Origin: Ruegeria discodermiae
GTDB lineage: Bacteria > Pseudomonadota > Alphaproteobacteria > Rhodobacterales > Rhodobacteraceae
Assembly: GCF_030758345.1 (NCBI RefSeq)
Contig: NZ_JAVAMO010000003.1
Location: 310,001-374,000 of the forward strand
Direction of reading: 5' to 3'
DNA length: 64,000 bases
A model generated the notes under the pieces. That model did no database searches. It was not told the origin of the DNA and saw only the letters and a list, made by a program, of their open reading frames with translations. Positions 17,077 through 25,873 of this stretch are shown one piece after another. Position 1 is the first letter of the stretch. Each line of letters opens with the position of its first letter. A program made the translations under genes and the position numbers.

Positions 17077-17990
17077 GTGACGTGATCGCCCCCGAGACCG
17101 CTGCCCCGGCCGCAAAGGTCGAAACCCCCTTTCGCCGCTTCGTCTCGGAGTTTTTTGAAAGCCGCATCGCAACCGTGGCGCTTTGTGTGCTGGGGCTGAT
17201 CATCTTGCTGGCCGTGCTGGCCCCCTGGATCACGCCGCAAAACCCCTATGATCTGGCGCAGGTCGATGTGCTGGATGGGCGCCTGCCGCCCGGGTCCGAA
17301 GCATTTGCCGGGTATACCATGTGGCTGGGCTCGGACGGGTCGGGGCGCGATCTTTATTCCGCGATCCTTTACGGGCTGCGCATCTCGCTGTCGGTCGGTG
17401 TCGCCTCCGGCATCATCGCACTGGCGATCGGCATGGCGATCGGGCTGTTGGCGGCTTATGCGGGCGGGCGCACCGAAAACATCATCATGCGGGTGGTCGA
17501 TCTGCAACTGTCCTTTCCGGCGGCGCTGGTGGCGCTGATGCTGGTGGCCATTCTGGGCAAAGGGATCGACAAGATCATCCTGGCGCTGGTGGTGGCGCAA
17601 TGGGCCTATTACGCCCGCACCGTGCGCGGTACCGCTCTGGTCGAGCGCAACAAGGAATATGTCGAGGCCGCGCAATGTCTTGGCCTGTCGCGCTTGCGCG
17701 TCGTATTCCGCCATATCCTACCCAATTGTCTGGCACCGCTGATCGTTGTGGGAACCGTACAGACTGCCCATGCCATCTCACTGGAGGCGACACTGTCTTT
17801 TCTTGGTGTTGGCCTGCCGCAAACCGAGCCGTCGCTGGGCGTGCTGATCGCCAACGGATTCGAATACATGCTGTCGGGGCGCTACTGGATATCGGTCTTT
17901 CCCGGTCTGGCGCTGCTGTTCACGGTGGTGTCGATCAATCTTGTTGGCGACCAGTTGCGCGATGTGCTGAACCCGAGGCTGAAGAAATGA
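17073..17990 (+). CDS. ABC transporter permease, DppC/OppC type
   Basis: 305 aa. A cytoplasmic N-terminal tail precedes the first helix (RIATVALCVLGLIILLAVLA). The family motifs LGSDGSGRDLYSAILYGLRI and the EAA loop (AAQCLGLSRLRVVFRHILPN, about 192-211) are clear, as is FLGVGLPQTEPSLGVLI. It partners the upstream DppB-type subunit and overlaps the following ATPase gene by 4 bp. Confidence 0.93.
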   Translation: MSDVIAPETAAPAAKVETPFRRFVSEFFESRIATVALCVLGLIILLAVLAPWITPQNPYDLAQVDVLDGRLPPGSEAFAGYTMWLGSDGSGRDLYSAILYGLRISLSVGVASGIIALAIGMAIGLLAAYAGGRTENIIMRVVDLQLSFPAALVALMLVAILGKGIDKIILALVVAQWAYYARTVRGTALVERNKEYVEAAQCLGLSRLRVVFRHILPNCLAPLIVVGTVQTAHAISLEATLSFLGVGLPQTEPSLGVLIANGFEYMLSGRYWISVFPGLALLFTVVSINLVGDQLRDVLNPRLKK

Positions 17991-18961
17991 GCGACGTGCT
18001 GCAGGTCAACGCGCTGCGCACGCATTTCTTTACCCATGCCGGAGTGGTTAAAGCCGTCGATGGCGTCGATTTCACCGTGCGCAAGGGCGAGGTGATGGGG
18101 CTGGTGGGTGAATCTGGGTCGGGCAAGTCGATCACGGGGTTCTCGATCTTGGGCCTGATTGATCCGCCGGGGCGGATTGTTGACGGATCGATCCGGTTCA
18201 ACGGGGCCGAGATCGCCAATGCGCCGGAGCCCGAGTTGCAGAAACTGCGCGGCAACCGGATCGCGATGATCTTTCAGGACCCGATGATGACGCTGAACCC
18301 GGTGCTGCGCATCGACACCCAGATGATCGAGGCGATCCTAGCGCATGAGGACATCCCCCGCCAGACCGCGTGGGAGCGCAGCCGCGATGCGCTTGGCCTT
18401 GTCGGCATCCCCTCACCCGAGGAACGGCTGCGCGCCTATCCGCATCAGCTCTCGGGCGGGATGCGCCAGCGGGTGGCGATTGCCACGGCCTTCCTCAACC
18501 GCCCCGACCTGATCATCGCCGATGAGCCGACCACCGCGCTGGATGTCACCATTCAGGCCCAGATCATTCACGAGGCGCAGAAACTGACCCGGCAGACCGG
18601 TACGGCGATGATCTGGATCACCCATGATCTGGCCGTCGTCGCGGGCCTCGCCGATCATATCTCGGTCATGTATGCCGGGCGGATCGTTGAACAGGGCGCG
18701 ACCGATGACGTGATCGACAGACCGCTGCACCCTTATACGGTGGGCCTGCTGGGCTCCGTGCCATCTGCGAACAAACGCGGCCAGCGACTCTATCAGATCG
18801 AAGGGATGACGCCGAACATGCTGGCGATGCCAACGGGCTGCGCCTTTGCCCCACGCTGCCGGGCCGCAACGCCGGGCTGTGACACCGCGCCGCCGATCAC
18901 CGATATCGACGGGCGTCACCTGCGCTGTCATCACCCGCAGACCGTGGGGGTCGCATCGTGA
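17987..18961 (+). CDS. ABC transporter ATP-binding protein, DppD/OppD type
   Basis: 324 aa from the ATG at 17987 ([14 protein letters not shown]), inside an ATGA overlap with the permease stop. The same frame stays open far upstream but only as a shadow of the permease gene. Walker A is GESGSGKS (about 42-49), the signature is LSGGMRQR and Walker B is [14 protein letters not shown]-terminal oligopeptide-transporter extension with FAPRC-type cysteines ([15 protein letters not shown]) is typical of Dpp/Opp ATPases. It energises import together with 18958-19956. Confidence 0.94.
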   Translation: MSDVLQVNALRTHFFTHAGVVKAVDGVDFTVRKGEVMGLVGESGSGKSITGFSILGLIDPPGRIVDGSIRFNGAEIANAPEPELQKLRGNRIAMIFQDPMMTLNPVLRIDTQMIEAILAHEDIPRQTAWERSRDALGLVGIPSPEERLRAYPHQLSGGMRQRVAIATAFLNRPDLIIADEPTTALDVTIQAQIIHEAQKLTRQTGTAMIWITHDLAVVAGLADHISVMYAGRIVEQGATDDVIDRPLHPYTVGLLGSVPSANKRGQRLYQIEGMTPNMLAMPTGCAFAPRCRAATPGCDTAPPITDIDGRHLRCHHPQTVGVAS

Positions 18962-19956
18962 CCGCGCCGCTGCTTGAAATCCGGGGCGTGTCGAAACGGT
19001 TCACCAAACGGCTGGACGTGGCGGGCAAGATCGCCCAGCGCCTCGGCTCGAAAATCAGGGAAGAGACCGTACATGCGGTCGATGCGGTCGACCTCTCCAT
19101 CGCGCCGGGCGAGGTGCTGGGGCTGGTGGGGGAATCGGGCTGCGGCAAGTCCACGCTGGGCCGTGTGGTGGCCGGGATACATGGGGCGAGCGATGGTCAG
19201 GTGCTTTACGATGGCAAGGATATCGCTGCGCTGACGGGGGCCGAGAAACGTGCCGCCACGCTGGCGATCCAGATGATCTTTCAAGACCCGTTCGCCAGCC
19301 TGAACCCCAGGATGCGGGTCGAGGATATCATCGGTGAGGCGCCTCGGGTGCACGGGCTGGTCTCGGCTTCGGACGCGTCGAATTACGTGGATGAGGTCAT
19401 GAGCAAGGTCGGGCTGGACCCGTCGCTCAAGCGCCGTTATCCGCATCAGTTTTCGGGCGGGCAAAGACAACGGATCGGCATCGCGCGCGCCCTTGCGGTA
19501 AAGCCCAAATTTCTGGTCTGTGACGAGGCGATCGCGGCGCTTGATGTCTCGATCCAGGCGCAGGTCATCAACCTGTTCATGGACCTGCGCGAAGAACTGG
19601 GCCTGACCTATCTGTTCATCAGCCACGATCTGAGCGTGGTCGAGCATATCGCCGACCGGGTCGCGATCATGTATCTGGGCCGCATCGTCGAAAGCGCCCC
19701 GACCGAAGCGCTGTTCGCCGCGCCCAAACACCCCTACACCAAGGCGCTTCTGGCTGAGGCTCCGCGTCTGGATCAGCGCAAACGCGACTTCGCGCCGATC
19801 GAGGGCGAGATCCCCTCGCCGCTCGATCCGCCGCCCGGCTGCCATTTCAATCCGCGCTGTCCGTTGGCGCGTGCGGATTGCCGCGAGGCCCGCCAAATGC
19901 TGGAAACCATCTCACCCGGCCGCGCGGTGGCCTGTCACCACTGGACCGAGACCTAA
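18958..19956 (+). CDS. ABC transporter ATP-binding protein, DppF/OppF type
   Basis: 332 aa, GTG start overlapping the previous stop by 4 bp. Walker A is GESGCGKST (about 58-66), the signature FSGGQRQR and Walker B FLVCDEAIAALD. The family more often has DEAVSALD here, but the catalytic Glu is kept. The C-terminal cysteine cluster (GCHFNPRCPLARADC) is present. It is the last gene of the operon, and its stop lies 4 bp from the convergent xylA stop. Confidence 0.94.
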   Translation: MTAPLLEIRGVSKRFTKRLDVAGKIAQRLGSKIREETVHAVDAVDLSIAPGEVLGLVGESGCGKSTLGRVVAGIHGASDGQVLYDGKDIAALTGAEKRAATLAIQMIFQDPFASLNPRMRVEDIIGEAPRVHGLVSASDASNYVDEVMSKVGLDPSLKRRYPHQFSGGQRQRIGIARALAVKPKFLVCDEAIAALDVSIQAQVINLFMDLREELGLTYLFISHDLSVVEHIADRVAIMYLGRIVESAPTEALFAAPKHPYTKALLAEAPRLDQRKRDFAPIEGEIPSPLDPPPGCHFNPRCPLARADCREARQMLETISPGRAVACHHWTET

Positions 19957-19960
19957 GGCC

Positions 19961-21268
19961 TCAGACGAAGCGGTTGACGTAGTTTTCCAGTATCTCCTGT
20001 CGGCCAGAGCGGGGTTCGGGATTTATCGCATCGGCCAGAACGCGGTCGGTAATACTGCCCAGATCGCTGTCCAGCATGGCCTGCGCCTCCGGCTGCGACC
20101 ATCCCGCATAGCGCTCGGCCAACGCCTGTTCCAACCCGCCATCTTCGATCATCTGAGCGGCGGCTTTCAGACCGCGCGCGCAGATATCCATGCCGCCCAC
20201 ATGGGCCGCGATCAAGTCCTGTGGGTCCAGCGACTGACGGCGCAGCTTGGCGTCGAAATTTGTGCCGCCGGTGTCGAAACCGCCTGCCTTCAGGATATGG
20301 TAATAAGCCAGTGCGACCTCGGGCGTGTTGTTGGGAAACTGATCCGTGTCCCAGCCGGACTGATAGTCGTTGCGGTTCATGTCGATCGAACCCAGCATGC
20401 CTTCTGCAGCTGCCACCGCGATCTCATGTTCGAAACTGTGACCGGCCAGGATCGCGTGACCCTGTTCGAGGTTCAGCTTCACCTCGCCTTCCAGCCCGTA
20501 TTTACGAAGGAAGCCGATACAGGTTGCCGCATCGTAGTCATATTGATGCTTGGAGGGCTCCTGCGGTTTCGGCTCGACCAGAATGGCGCCTTTGAACCCG
20601 ATCTTGTGCTTGTAATCGACCACCATGTTCAGGAAGCGGCCCATATGGTCCAGTTCTTGGCCCAAGTCAGTGTTGAGCAGCGTCTCATACCCTTCGCGCC
20701 CGCCCCAGAGCACGTAGTTCTGCCCGCCCAGCTTGTGGGTGGCATCCATGCAACTTTTGATCGTCGCGGCGGCAAAGGCAAAAACCTCCGGGTCGGGGTT
20801 GGTCGAGGCGCCTGACATCCAGCGGCGATGGCTGAACATGTTGGCCGTGCCCCAAAGCAGACCGGCCCGGCTGGCCGTCATCTTTTCACCGATATAGTCG
20901 GTGATTTCCTCCAGCGTGGCGAGGTTGTCGGCGAAATTACCCTGCTCGGGCCGGATATCGGCGTCGTGCCAGCAGAAATAGGGCACGCCCAGCAGATCGA
21001 ACATCTCGAACGCCACATCCGCTTTCAGCTTGGCGCGGCCCATATCGTCCTGCGGATGCCAGGGCCGGATGAAGGTCTGGCCACCAAAAGGATCGCCACC
21101 CTCCCACGCAAAGCTGTGCCAATAGGCGACCGCGAAGCGCAGGTGATCCTCCATGCGCTTGCCCATGACGATCTCGTTGGGGTTGTAGTGGCGGAAGGCG
21201 AGCGGATTGGCGCTGCCCTCGCCTTCATAGCTGACCTTCTCGATGCCGTCGAAGAATCCGGTACTCAT
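19961..21268 (-). CDS. xylA: Xylose isomerase
   Basis: 435 aa, the class II length. Catalytic and metal residues are visible: FCWHDADI (His base, about 100-107), [14 protein letters not shown] (metal Glu, about 233), the [18 protein letters not shown] region, [18 protein letters not shown] (metal Asps) and [11 protein letters not shown]. It converts D-xylose to D-xylulose in the cytoplasm. It is the last gene of the xylF-xylH-xylG-xylA unit and follows xylG by 33 bp. Confidence 0.97.
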   Translation of the reverse strand: MSTGFFDGIEKVSYEGEGSANPLAFRHYNPNEIVMGKRMEDHLRFAVAYWHSFAWEGGDPFGGQTFIRPWHPQDDMGRAKLKADVAFEMFDLLGVPYFCWHDADIRPEQGNFADNLATLEEITDYIGEKMTASRAGLLWGTANMFSHRRWMSGASTNPDPEVFAFAAATIKSCMDATHKLGGQNYVLWGGREGYETLLNTDLGQELDHMGRFLNMVVDYKHKIGFKGAILVEPKPQEPSKHQYDYDAATCIGFLRKYGLEGEVKLNLEQGHAILAGHSFEHEIAVAAAEGMLGSIDMNRNDYQSGWDTDQFPNNTPEVALAYYHILKAGGFDTGGTNFDAKLRRQSLDPQDLIAAHVGGMDICARGLKAAAQMIEDGGLEQALAERYAGWSQPEAQAMLDSDLGSITDRVLADAINPEPRSGRQEILENYVNRFV

Positions 21269-21301
21269 CCCGTGGTTCCTTTTTTCAAAATGGGAAGAGG
21301 C

Positions 21302-22081
21302 TCAGGCCGCCTCTTCCCCCGGTTTCTTGCCGAGGATGATCATCGACAGCAGGTCGTCATCGGTCACATCGTCGATCTCGACGGTACCGACCAGTTGACC
21401 GTTCTTCATGACGCTCGCGCGGTCGCACAATTCCATCACTGCATGCACGTCATGGTCGATCAGGAAGATGCCGATCCCGTCCGCCTTGAGCTGCTGAATC
21501 AGCTCCGCGACCATCTGGGTCTCATGCGGGCCAAGCGCCGCCGTGGGTTCGTCCATGATCAGGACCTTGGCGTTGAAATAGACCGCCCGCGCGATAGCAA
21601 CCGACTGGCGCTGGCCACCCGAGAGCGCCGAGACCGGCTCGTTGAACTTCTGAAAGTTCGGGTTGAGGCGGCCCATGATCTTGCGGCATTCTGCCTCCAT
21701 CGCCGAATCGTCCACCAGTCCCAGCGGCGTCACCAGCTCGCGCCCCAGAAACAGGTTCGAAGCCGCGTCGAGGTTATCCGCCAGCGCAAGCGTCTGATAG
21801 ATCGTCTCGATATTCAGCGCGCGCGCATCGCGGGGGTTCTGGATGTCGACCGTCTGGCCATTCACGCGGATCTCACCGGTTTCCTTCTGATAGGCGCCCG
21901 AGAGCATCTTGATCAGGGTCGACTTCCCGGCACCGTTATGGCCCAGCAGGCCCACAACTTCGCCCTGGTAAAGATCGACACTGACGTGATCCACTGCCTT
22001 GATCCCCCCGAAAGAGATCGAGACATCGTCCATTTCCACAAGGGGCGTTTCGCCTGCGGCTCTTTTTGGATTGCGTGTCAT
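21302..22081 (-). CDS. xylG: Xylose ABC transporter ATP-binding protein, single-domain XylG type
   Basis: 259 aa, half the length of E. coli XylG, with only one nucleotide-binding domain. Walker A GHNGAGKST (about 47-55), signature ALSGGQRQS, Walker B VLIMDEPTAALG and switch His in IDHD are intact. The chosen ATG overlaps the xylH stop (TGATG); a GTG one codon earlier is equally possible. It energises uptake through XylH, presumably as a homodimer. Confidence 0.92.
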   Translation of the reverse strand: MTRNPKRAAGETPLVEMDDVSISFGGIKAVDHVSVDLYQGEVVGLLGHNGAGKSTLIKMLSGAYQKETGEIRVNGQTVDIQNPRDARALNIETIYQTLALADNLDAASNLFLGRELVTPLGLVDDSAMEAECRKIMGRLNPNFQKFNEPVSALSGGQRQSVAIARAVYFNAKVLIMDEPTAALGPHETQMVAELIQQLKADGIGIFLIDHDVHAVMELCDRASVMKNGQLVGTVEIDDVTDDDLLSMIILGKKPGEEAA

Positions 22082-23379
22082 CACTTTGCCCCCACACGTT
22101 TGCGGTAGATGATGTCGATCAGCACCGCCAGAACCAGCACCGTGCCAACCACGATGTTCTGGAATGGCGCATCGACGCCGACCATGGCCATGCCCGATTG
22201 CAGCGCCTGCATGATCAGGGCTCCAAGGATTGCGCCATAGATCGTGCCGAACCCGCCCGACAGCGCGGTGCCGCCGATCACGGCAGCCGCGATCACCCGC
22301 AACTCGTCCAGCGTACCGATATCATTGGAATGGTTGGACAGGCGCGCCGAAGCAATTACCGCGGAAAGCGCACAGAGGAAGCCCATCAGCGCAAAGATTT
22401 TGACCGTCAGGCGACGCGTGTTGATGCCTGACAGCTCTGCCGCATCCGGATTGCCGCCGGTGGCAAAGATATAGCGGCCAAAGCGGGTCCGGCGTGCAAT
22501 GATCGTCATCACAACAGCAACCGTTATCAGGATCAGCACCGAGACCGGCAGGCCGTAGCCCACTTCCAGCCCTTCTGGCATGGTCTCACCCCGTGCCTCG
22601 AACATCCGTTCCAGACGGCGTTTGGGGATGTGGTAGGAATTCAGGATCCAGATGAAACCAAAGATGGCCCCAGCCGTGATCGCGCAGAGCGTGGCCTCAG
22701 CCCAGGCCGGTTTGACCGGGAAACCATGTCCGGCTTTTGCGCGGCGCGCGCCCCAAAGGCCCCAGATCGCCAGTGCCGCGGCCAGAGCGGCTAACAGCCA
22801 GCTTGTGGTTTCGCCCAATGTGCCATTGGTGCCGCCAAAGACCAGGAAGGTGCTGTCGAGCGGGCCGATGGTTTGCCCGTCGGTCAGATACCAGGCCACA
22901 TTGCGCCAGACCAGGAAGCCACCCAAAGTCACGATGAAGGCGGGAATGCTCAGATAGCCCACCATCCAGCCCTGAAAGGCACCGATCAGCGTGCCTGCCG
23001 TCAGCCCGACCACCAAGGTGATCAGCCAGATCGCCGGATTGCCCAGCCCCATACCCAGCGTATGCGGCAGGATTTGCGTTTGCGTCACCGCCATGATGGC
23101 CGAGGTTGTGGCCAGCAGCGCCCCAACCGACAGGTCGATATGGCGGTTCACGATCACAAAGACCATGCCACAGGCCATTATCGCGACCGAGACGGTCTGG
23201 ATCGTGAGGTTGAAGATGTTACGCGGTGTCAGAAACCGACCATCCGTCAGGATGTTGAAACCGATACACAGGATGACGAAAGCGCCAATCATGCCCAATA
23301 GCCGCAGGTCCAGTTCCAGTTGCTGGAACAGGTTGCCTTTTTGCCGTTCGGGGATTGGCTGAGACGTTGTGTCTGTCAT
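22081..23379 (-). CDS. xylH: Xylose ABC transporter permease
   Basis: 432 aa with ten or more hydrophobic segments and a polar N-terminal tail. Family motifs include VNRHIDLSVGALLATTSA (about 77-94), the IGAFQGWMVGYLSIPAFIVTLGG region and NPDAAELSGINTRRLTVKIFALMG. A 50-residue insertion near the middle with a charged patch (KRRLERMFEARGE) is normal for XylH as opposed to RbsC. It is downstream of xylF, separated by an 83-bp gap that holds a hairpin. Confidence 0.95.
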   Translation of the reverse strand: MTDTTSQPIPERQKGNLFQQLELDLRLLGMIGAFVILCIGFNILTDGRFLTPRNIFNLTIQTVSVAIMACGMVFVIVNRHIDLSVGALLATTSAIMAVTQTQILPHTLGMGLGNPAIWLITLVVGLTAGTLIGAFQGWMVGYLSIPAFIVTLGGFLVWRNVAWYLTDGQTIGPLDSTFLVFGGTNGTLGETTSWLLAALAAALAIWGLWGARRAKAGHGFPVKPAWAEATLCAITAGAIFGFIWILNSYHIPKRRLERMFEARGETMPEGLEVGYGLPVSVLILITVAVVMTIIARRTRFGRYIFATGGNPDAAELSGINTRRLTVKIFALMGFLCALSAVIASARLSNHSNDIGTLDELRVIAAAVIGGTALSGGFGTIYGAILGALIMQALQSGMAMVGVDAPFQNIVVGTVLVLAVLIDIIYRKRVGAK

Positions 23380-23414
23380 GTCAGACCTCTTCGTTTCAGC
23401 GGTGGTAGGGGGTG

Positions 23415-23440
23415 GGGTGCCGCACCTTGGCGCAGCACCC
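23415..23440 (-). other. Intercistronic hairpin between xylF and xylH
   Basis: Read on the minus strand, GGGTGCTGCGC folds onto its 3' partner to give an 11-bp stem with two G-U pairs and a 4-nt loop. It sits 22 bases after the xylF stop and has no T-tract. Differential decay favouring the binding-protein message, as in other sugar ABC operons, is the likely role. Confidence 0.55.
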
Positions 23441-23462
23441 GATGGTTCTTGATTACATGGCC

Positions 23463-24479
23463 TTAGTTACACGGTGCCGGGCCGCCCGTTACGCCCTGGC
23501 AGAGTGCGTCCTTGGTGATCCAACCGGCATCAACCACAGCGGTCAGGTTGTCTTTGGTGACCGGAACCGGAGCCAGGAACTTGGCCGTCATGGTGGTACC
23601 GGCTGGCGAGGTCCATTCACCTGCCCCGTCGACATCCGCGCCGGACGCGCCACCAGCCATCGCAACGGCAGCTTCACCCGCCGCCTTGCCCAACTCGCGT
23701 GCGTCCTTCCAGACCGACACGGTCTGGGTGCCATTGGCCACGCGGTTCAGCGCGGCGTGGTCGCCATCCTGCCCCGAGACCGGCGTGCCTTCCATGCCCT
23801 GCGCAGTCAGCGCCGCAACAGCGCCACCGGCTGTGCCGTCATTCGAGGCAACCACCGCGTCGACATTGTTGTCATTGGCGGTCAGGATCTGTTCCATGTT
23901 GCGCTGCGCATTCGCAGGCAGCCAGCCATCGGTATAGGCCTCGCCCACGATGGTGATCTTGCCGCTGTCAATCGCCTCCTGCAGAATCTCCTGCTGGCCG
24001 CCACGCAGGAAATCCGCGTTCGGATCGGTGGGCGAGCCCTTGATCATCACGTAATTGCCTTCGGGCATCGCTTCGAGCACCGCGCGGGCCTGCATCCGGC
24101 CCACCTCGACATTGTCGAAGGTCAGATAAAAGGCGCGCGGGTCTTCGATCAGGCGGTCATAGGCGATGACCGGAATACCTTCGTCAGCGGCGGCCTGAAC
24201 TGCGGGTCCGATGGCTTGCGTGTCCTGCGCCAGAATGATCAGCGCATCGACGCCCTGAGCGATCAGGCTTTCCACATCCGACAATTGCTTGCTGGACGAT
24301 GATTGCGCGTCCGCCGACACATATTCGGCACCGGCCGCATCAAGCGCTGCGACAATCGCCGCTTCGTCCGTCTTCCAGCGTTCTTCCTGAAAATTCGACC
24401 AGCTTACGCCGACAGTCTGTGCATATGCCGCTGTGCTCATCAGCATTGCGGCAACAGCAGTGAGTCCGAGTTTTTTCAT
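23463..24479 (-). CDS. xylF: Xylose ABC transporter substrate-binding protein
   Basis: 338 aa. Signal peptide MKKLGLTAVAAMLMSTAAYA is cleaved before QTVGVSW. The mature protein is a type I periplasmic sugar-binding fold (IDALIILAQDTQAIGP, GIPVIAYDRLIEDP, GDHAALNRVANGTQTVSVWK), which are XylF-like segments. The last residues contain two cysteines (CQG...APC). A GGGAGGAGG ribosome site precedes the ATG. It is the first gene of the operon, with a promoter overlapped by a perfect palindrome upstream. Confidence 0.95.
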   Translation of the reverse strand: MKKLGLTAVAAMLMSTAAYAQTVGVSWSNFQEERWKTDEAAIVAALDAAGAEYVSADAQSSSSKQLSDVESLIAQGVDALIILAQDTQAIGPAVQAAADEGIPVIAYDRLIEDPRAFYLTFDNVEVGRMQARAVLEAMPEGNYVMIKGSPTDPNADFLRGGQQEILQEAIDSGKITIVGEAYTDGWLPANAQRNMEQILTANDNNVDAVVASNDGTAGGAVAALTAQGMEGTPVSGQDGDHAALNRVANGTQTVSVWKDARELGKAAGEAAVAMAGGASGADVDGAGEWTSPAGTTMTAKFLAPVPVTKDNLTAVVDAGWITKDALCQGVTGGPAPCN

Positions 24480-24534
24480 GGTGTTCCTCCTCCCTGAGAA
24501 ATTGCGTGCTGATGGTTTGGCCTCAGCATGACTT

Positions 24535-24562
24535 GTTTTAGCATATTTATTTTTCCTGTCAA
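24535..24562 (-). promoter_or_regulatory. xylF promoter (-35 TTGACA, -10 TAAAAC)
   Basis: On the minus strand a perfect TTGACA (24562-24557) is followed by a 16-bp spacer and TAAAAC (24540-24535). The -35 box lies in the centre of the XylR palindrome at 24540-24574, so bound repressor would cover the promoter. Confidence 0.6.
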
Positions 24563-24574
24563 AATAAATATGCT
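24540..24574. promoter_or_regulatory. XylR operator 1 (xylF/xylR intergenic)
   Basis: AGCATATTTATTTT (24540-24553) and AAAATAAATATGCT (24561-24574) are exact reverse complements separated by 7 bp. The inner part, TTTATTTT-N7-AAAATAAA (23 bp), has the same geometry as the site upstream of xylB. The ROK regulator encoded alongside is the obvious ligand-responsive repressor. It lies between divergent xylF and xylR. Confidence 0.8.
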
Positions 24575-24649
24575 AGGCTTAGACAAAAGAACCTGAAACA
24601 GCTTGTTGCGCAGTATAATGTTTCACGAGCCAAAAGAGGATTGAACGCC

Positions 24650-25873
24650 ATGAACGCGCCCAGACCCACCCCTGCGGCAGCCGACCAGCGAGAGGTCAGC
24701 CGGTTGAGAATCCTCGAAGAAATCCGCGCCGCCGACCGAATCGCGCGTATTGATATCGCGTCCGCTACGGGACTCAGCCCCGCGACTGTGACCGCCATTA
24801 CCGCCGATATGCTGGAGGAAGGCCTGATCGAGGAAATCAGCCAGGAAGCTGGCACAGGCGGCGCCAAGGCCAAGCGTGGCCGTCCGCGTGTCTTGCTCAA
24901 ACTGAGGGGTGAGGCGCATAGAATCGCAGGCCTGAAAGTGTCTCAGAAAAGCATCGCGGTGCTGCTGGTGGATTTCAGCGGCACCGAGATTGCCTTGCAC
25001 GAGCATGATCTGCGCAACGCCCGCATGTCGGGCGAGGAACTGGCGGACGAGATCAAGACAGCCGTTGCGGCCACCTGTGCCAAGGCCGGGATTGAAATGC
25101 GCACCCTATCCGGCATCGCCATCGGCTTGCCCGGCCAGATCGACGCGGCCAAGGGCTTCGTGCATTGGTCCTCGTCCCTGACCGAACGCAATGTGCAATT
25201 CGGCGATATCCTGGCGCGCAAGCTCTCCAGCCCGGTTTTCATCGACAATGACGCCAATCTGGTCGCGATTGCCGAGCAGCTCTTTGGTGACGGTCAGGGC
25301 TATCGCAACTTTCTTGTTGTAACCATCGAACATGGCGTCGGGATGGGGATTGTCCTGGATGGCAAGCTCTATCGCGGCGCGCGCGGCTGCGGGGCGGAAT
25401 TCGGACATACCAAGGTGCAGAATGGCGGGGCGCTGTGCCAGTGCGGCCAGCGCGGCTGTCTTGAGGCCTATGTCGGCGATTATGCGCTGCTGCGCGAGGC
25501 CAACATTCAGACGATGGGCGAGCGTCCGAACAACGTGGGTGACGTTCTGGCCGCCGCGCGCGAGGGCGACCGGCTGGCGCAATCGGTGCTGGACCGGGCG
25601 GGCCAGATGTTTGCCATGGGCCTGTCGAACCTGATCAATATCTTCGATCCTCAGTTGATTGTGCTGTCAGGCGCGCAGATCGCCTTTGACCATCTTTATG
25701 AGGAACGCGTTCTGGACAGCGTGAAACGCTCGGTCGTCGAAATCGACGCACCGCTGCCAGAGATCAAGGTGCATCACTGGGGCGATCTGATGTGGGCCAA
25801 GGGGGCCGCAGCATATGGGATCGAACAGGTCTCGGCCCGCGCCGCCCGAGAGGTGACCAATGCGATCACTTAA
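24650..25873 (+). CDS. xylR: ROK family xylose repressor
   Basis: 407 aa from the ATG at 24650 (GAGGA ribosome site); a TTG nine bases earlier is less likely. An N-terminal winged helix-turn-helix (about 12-75: RIDIASATGLSPATVTAITA) is followed by a ROK sugar-sensing domain with GIAIGLPGQID, FIDNDANLVAIAE and VTIEHGVGMGIV. The zinc motif CQCGQRGCLEAY lies near residue 262. It is divergent from xylFHGA and adjacent to a 35-bp palindrome, fitting xylose-responsive repression of both xyl units. It overlaps the next gene by 14 bp. Confidence 0.93.
   Translation: MNAPRPTPAAADQREVSRLRILEEIRAADRIARIDIASATGLSPATVTAITADMLEEGLIEEISQEAGTGGAKAKRGRPRVLLKLRGEAHRIAGLKVSQKSIAVLLVDFSGTEIALHEHDLRNARMSGEELADEIKTAVAATCAKAGIEMRTLSGIAIGLPGQIDAAKGFVHWSSSLTERNVQFGDILARKLSSPVFIDNDANLVAIAEQLFGDGQGYRNFLVVTIEHGVGMGIVLDGKLYRGARGCGAEFGHTKVQNGGALCQCGQRGCLEAYVGDYALLREANIQTMGERPNNVGDVLAAAREGDRLAQSVLDRAGQMFAMGLSNLINIFDPQLIVLSGAQIAFDHLYEERVLDSVKRSVVEIDAPLPEIKVHHWGDLMWAKGAAAYGIEQVSARAAREVTNAIT

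Noticed and set aside
17321-17986. Long N-terminal extension of the DppD-type ATPase frame
   Set aside because: It reads through the permease gene in another frame; the ATG at 17987 inside an ATGA overlap gives the normal ATPase length.
24540-24574. Perfect AT-rich palindrome as a terminator or mobile-element end
   Set aside because: It lies between two divergent start regions and carries promoter boxes, with a matching copy before xylB; an operator explains it.
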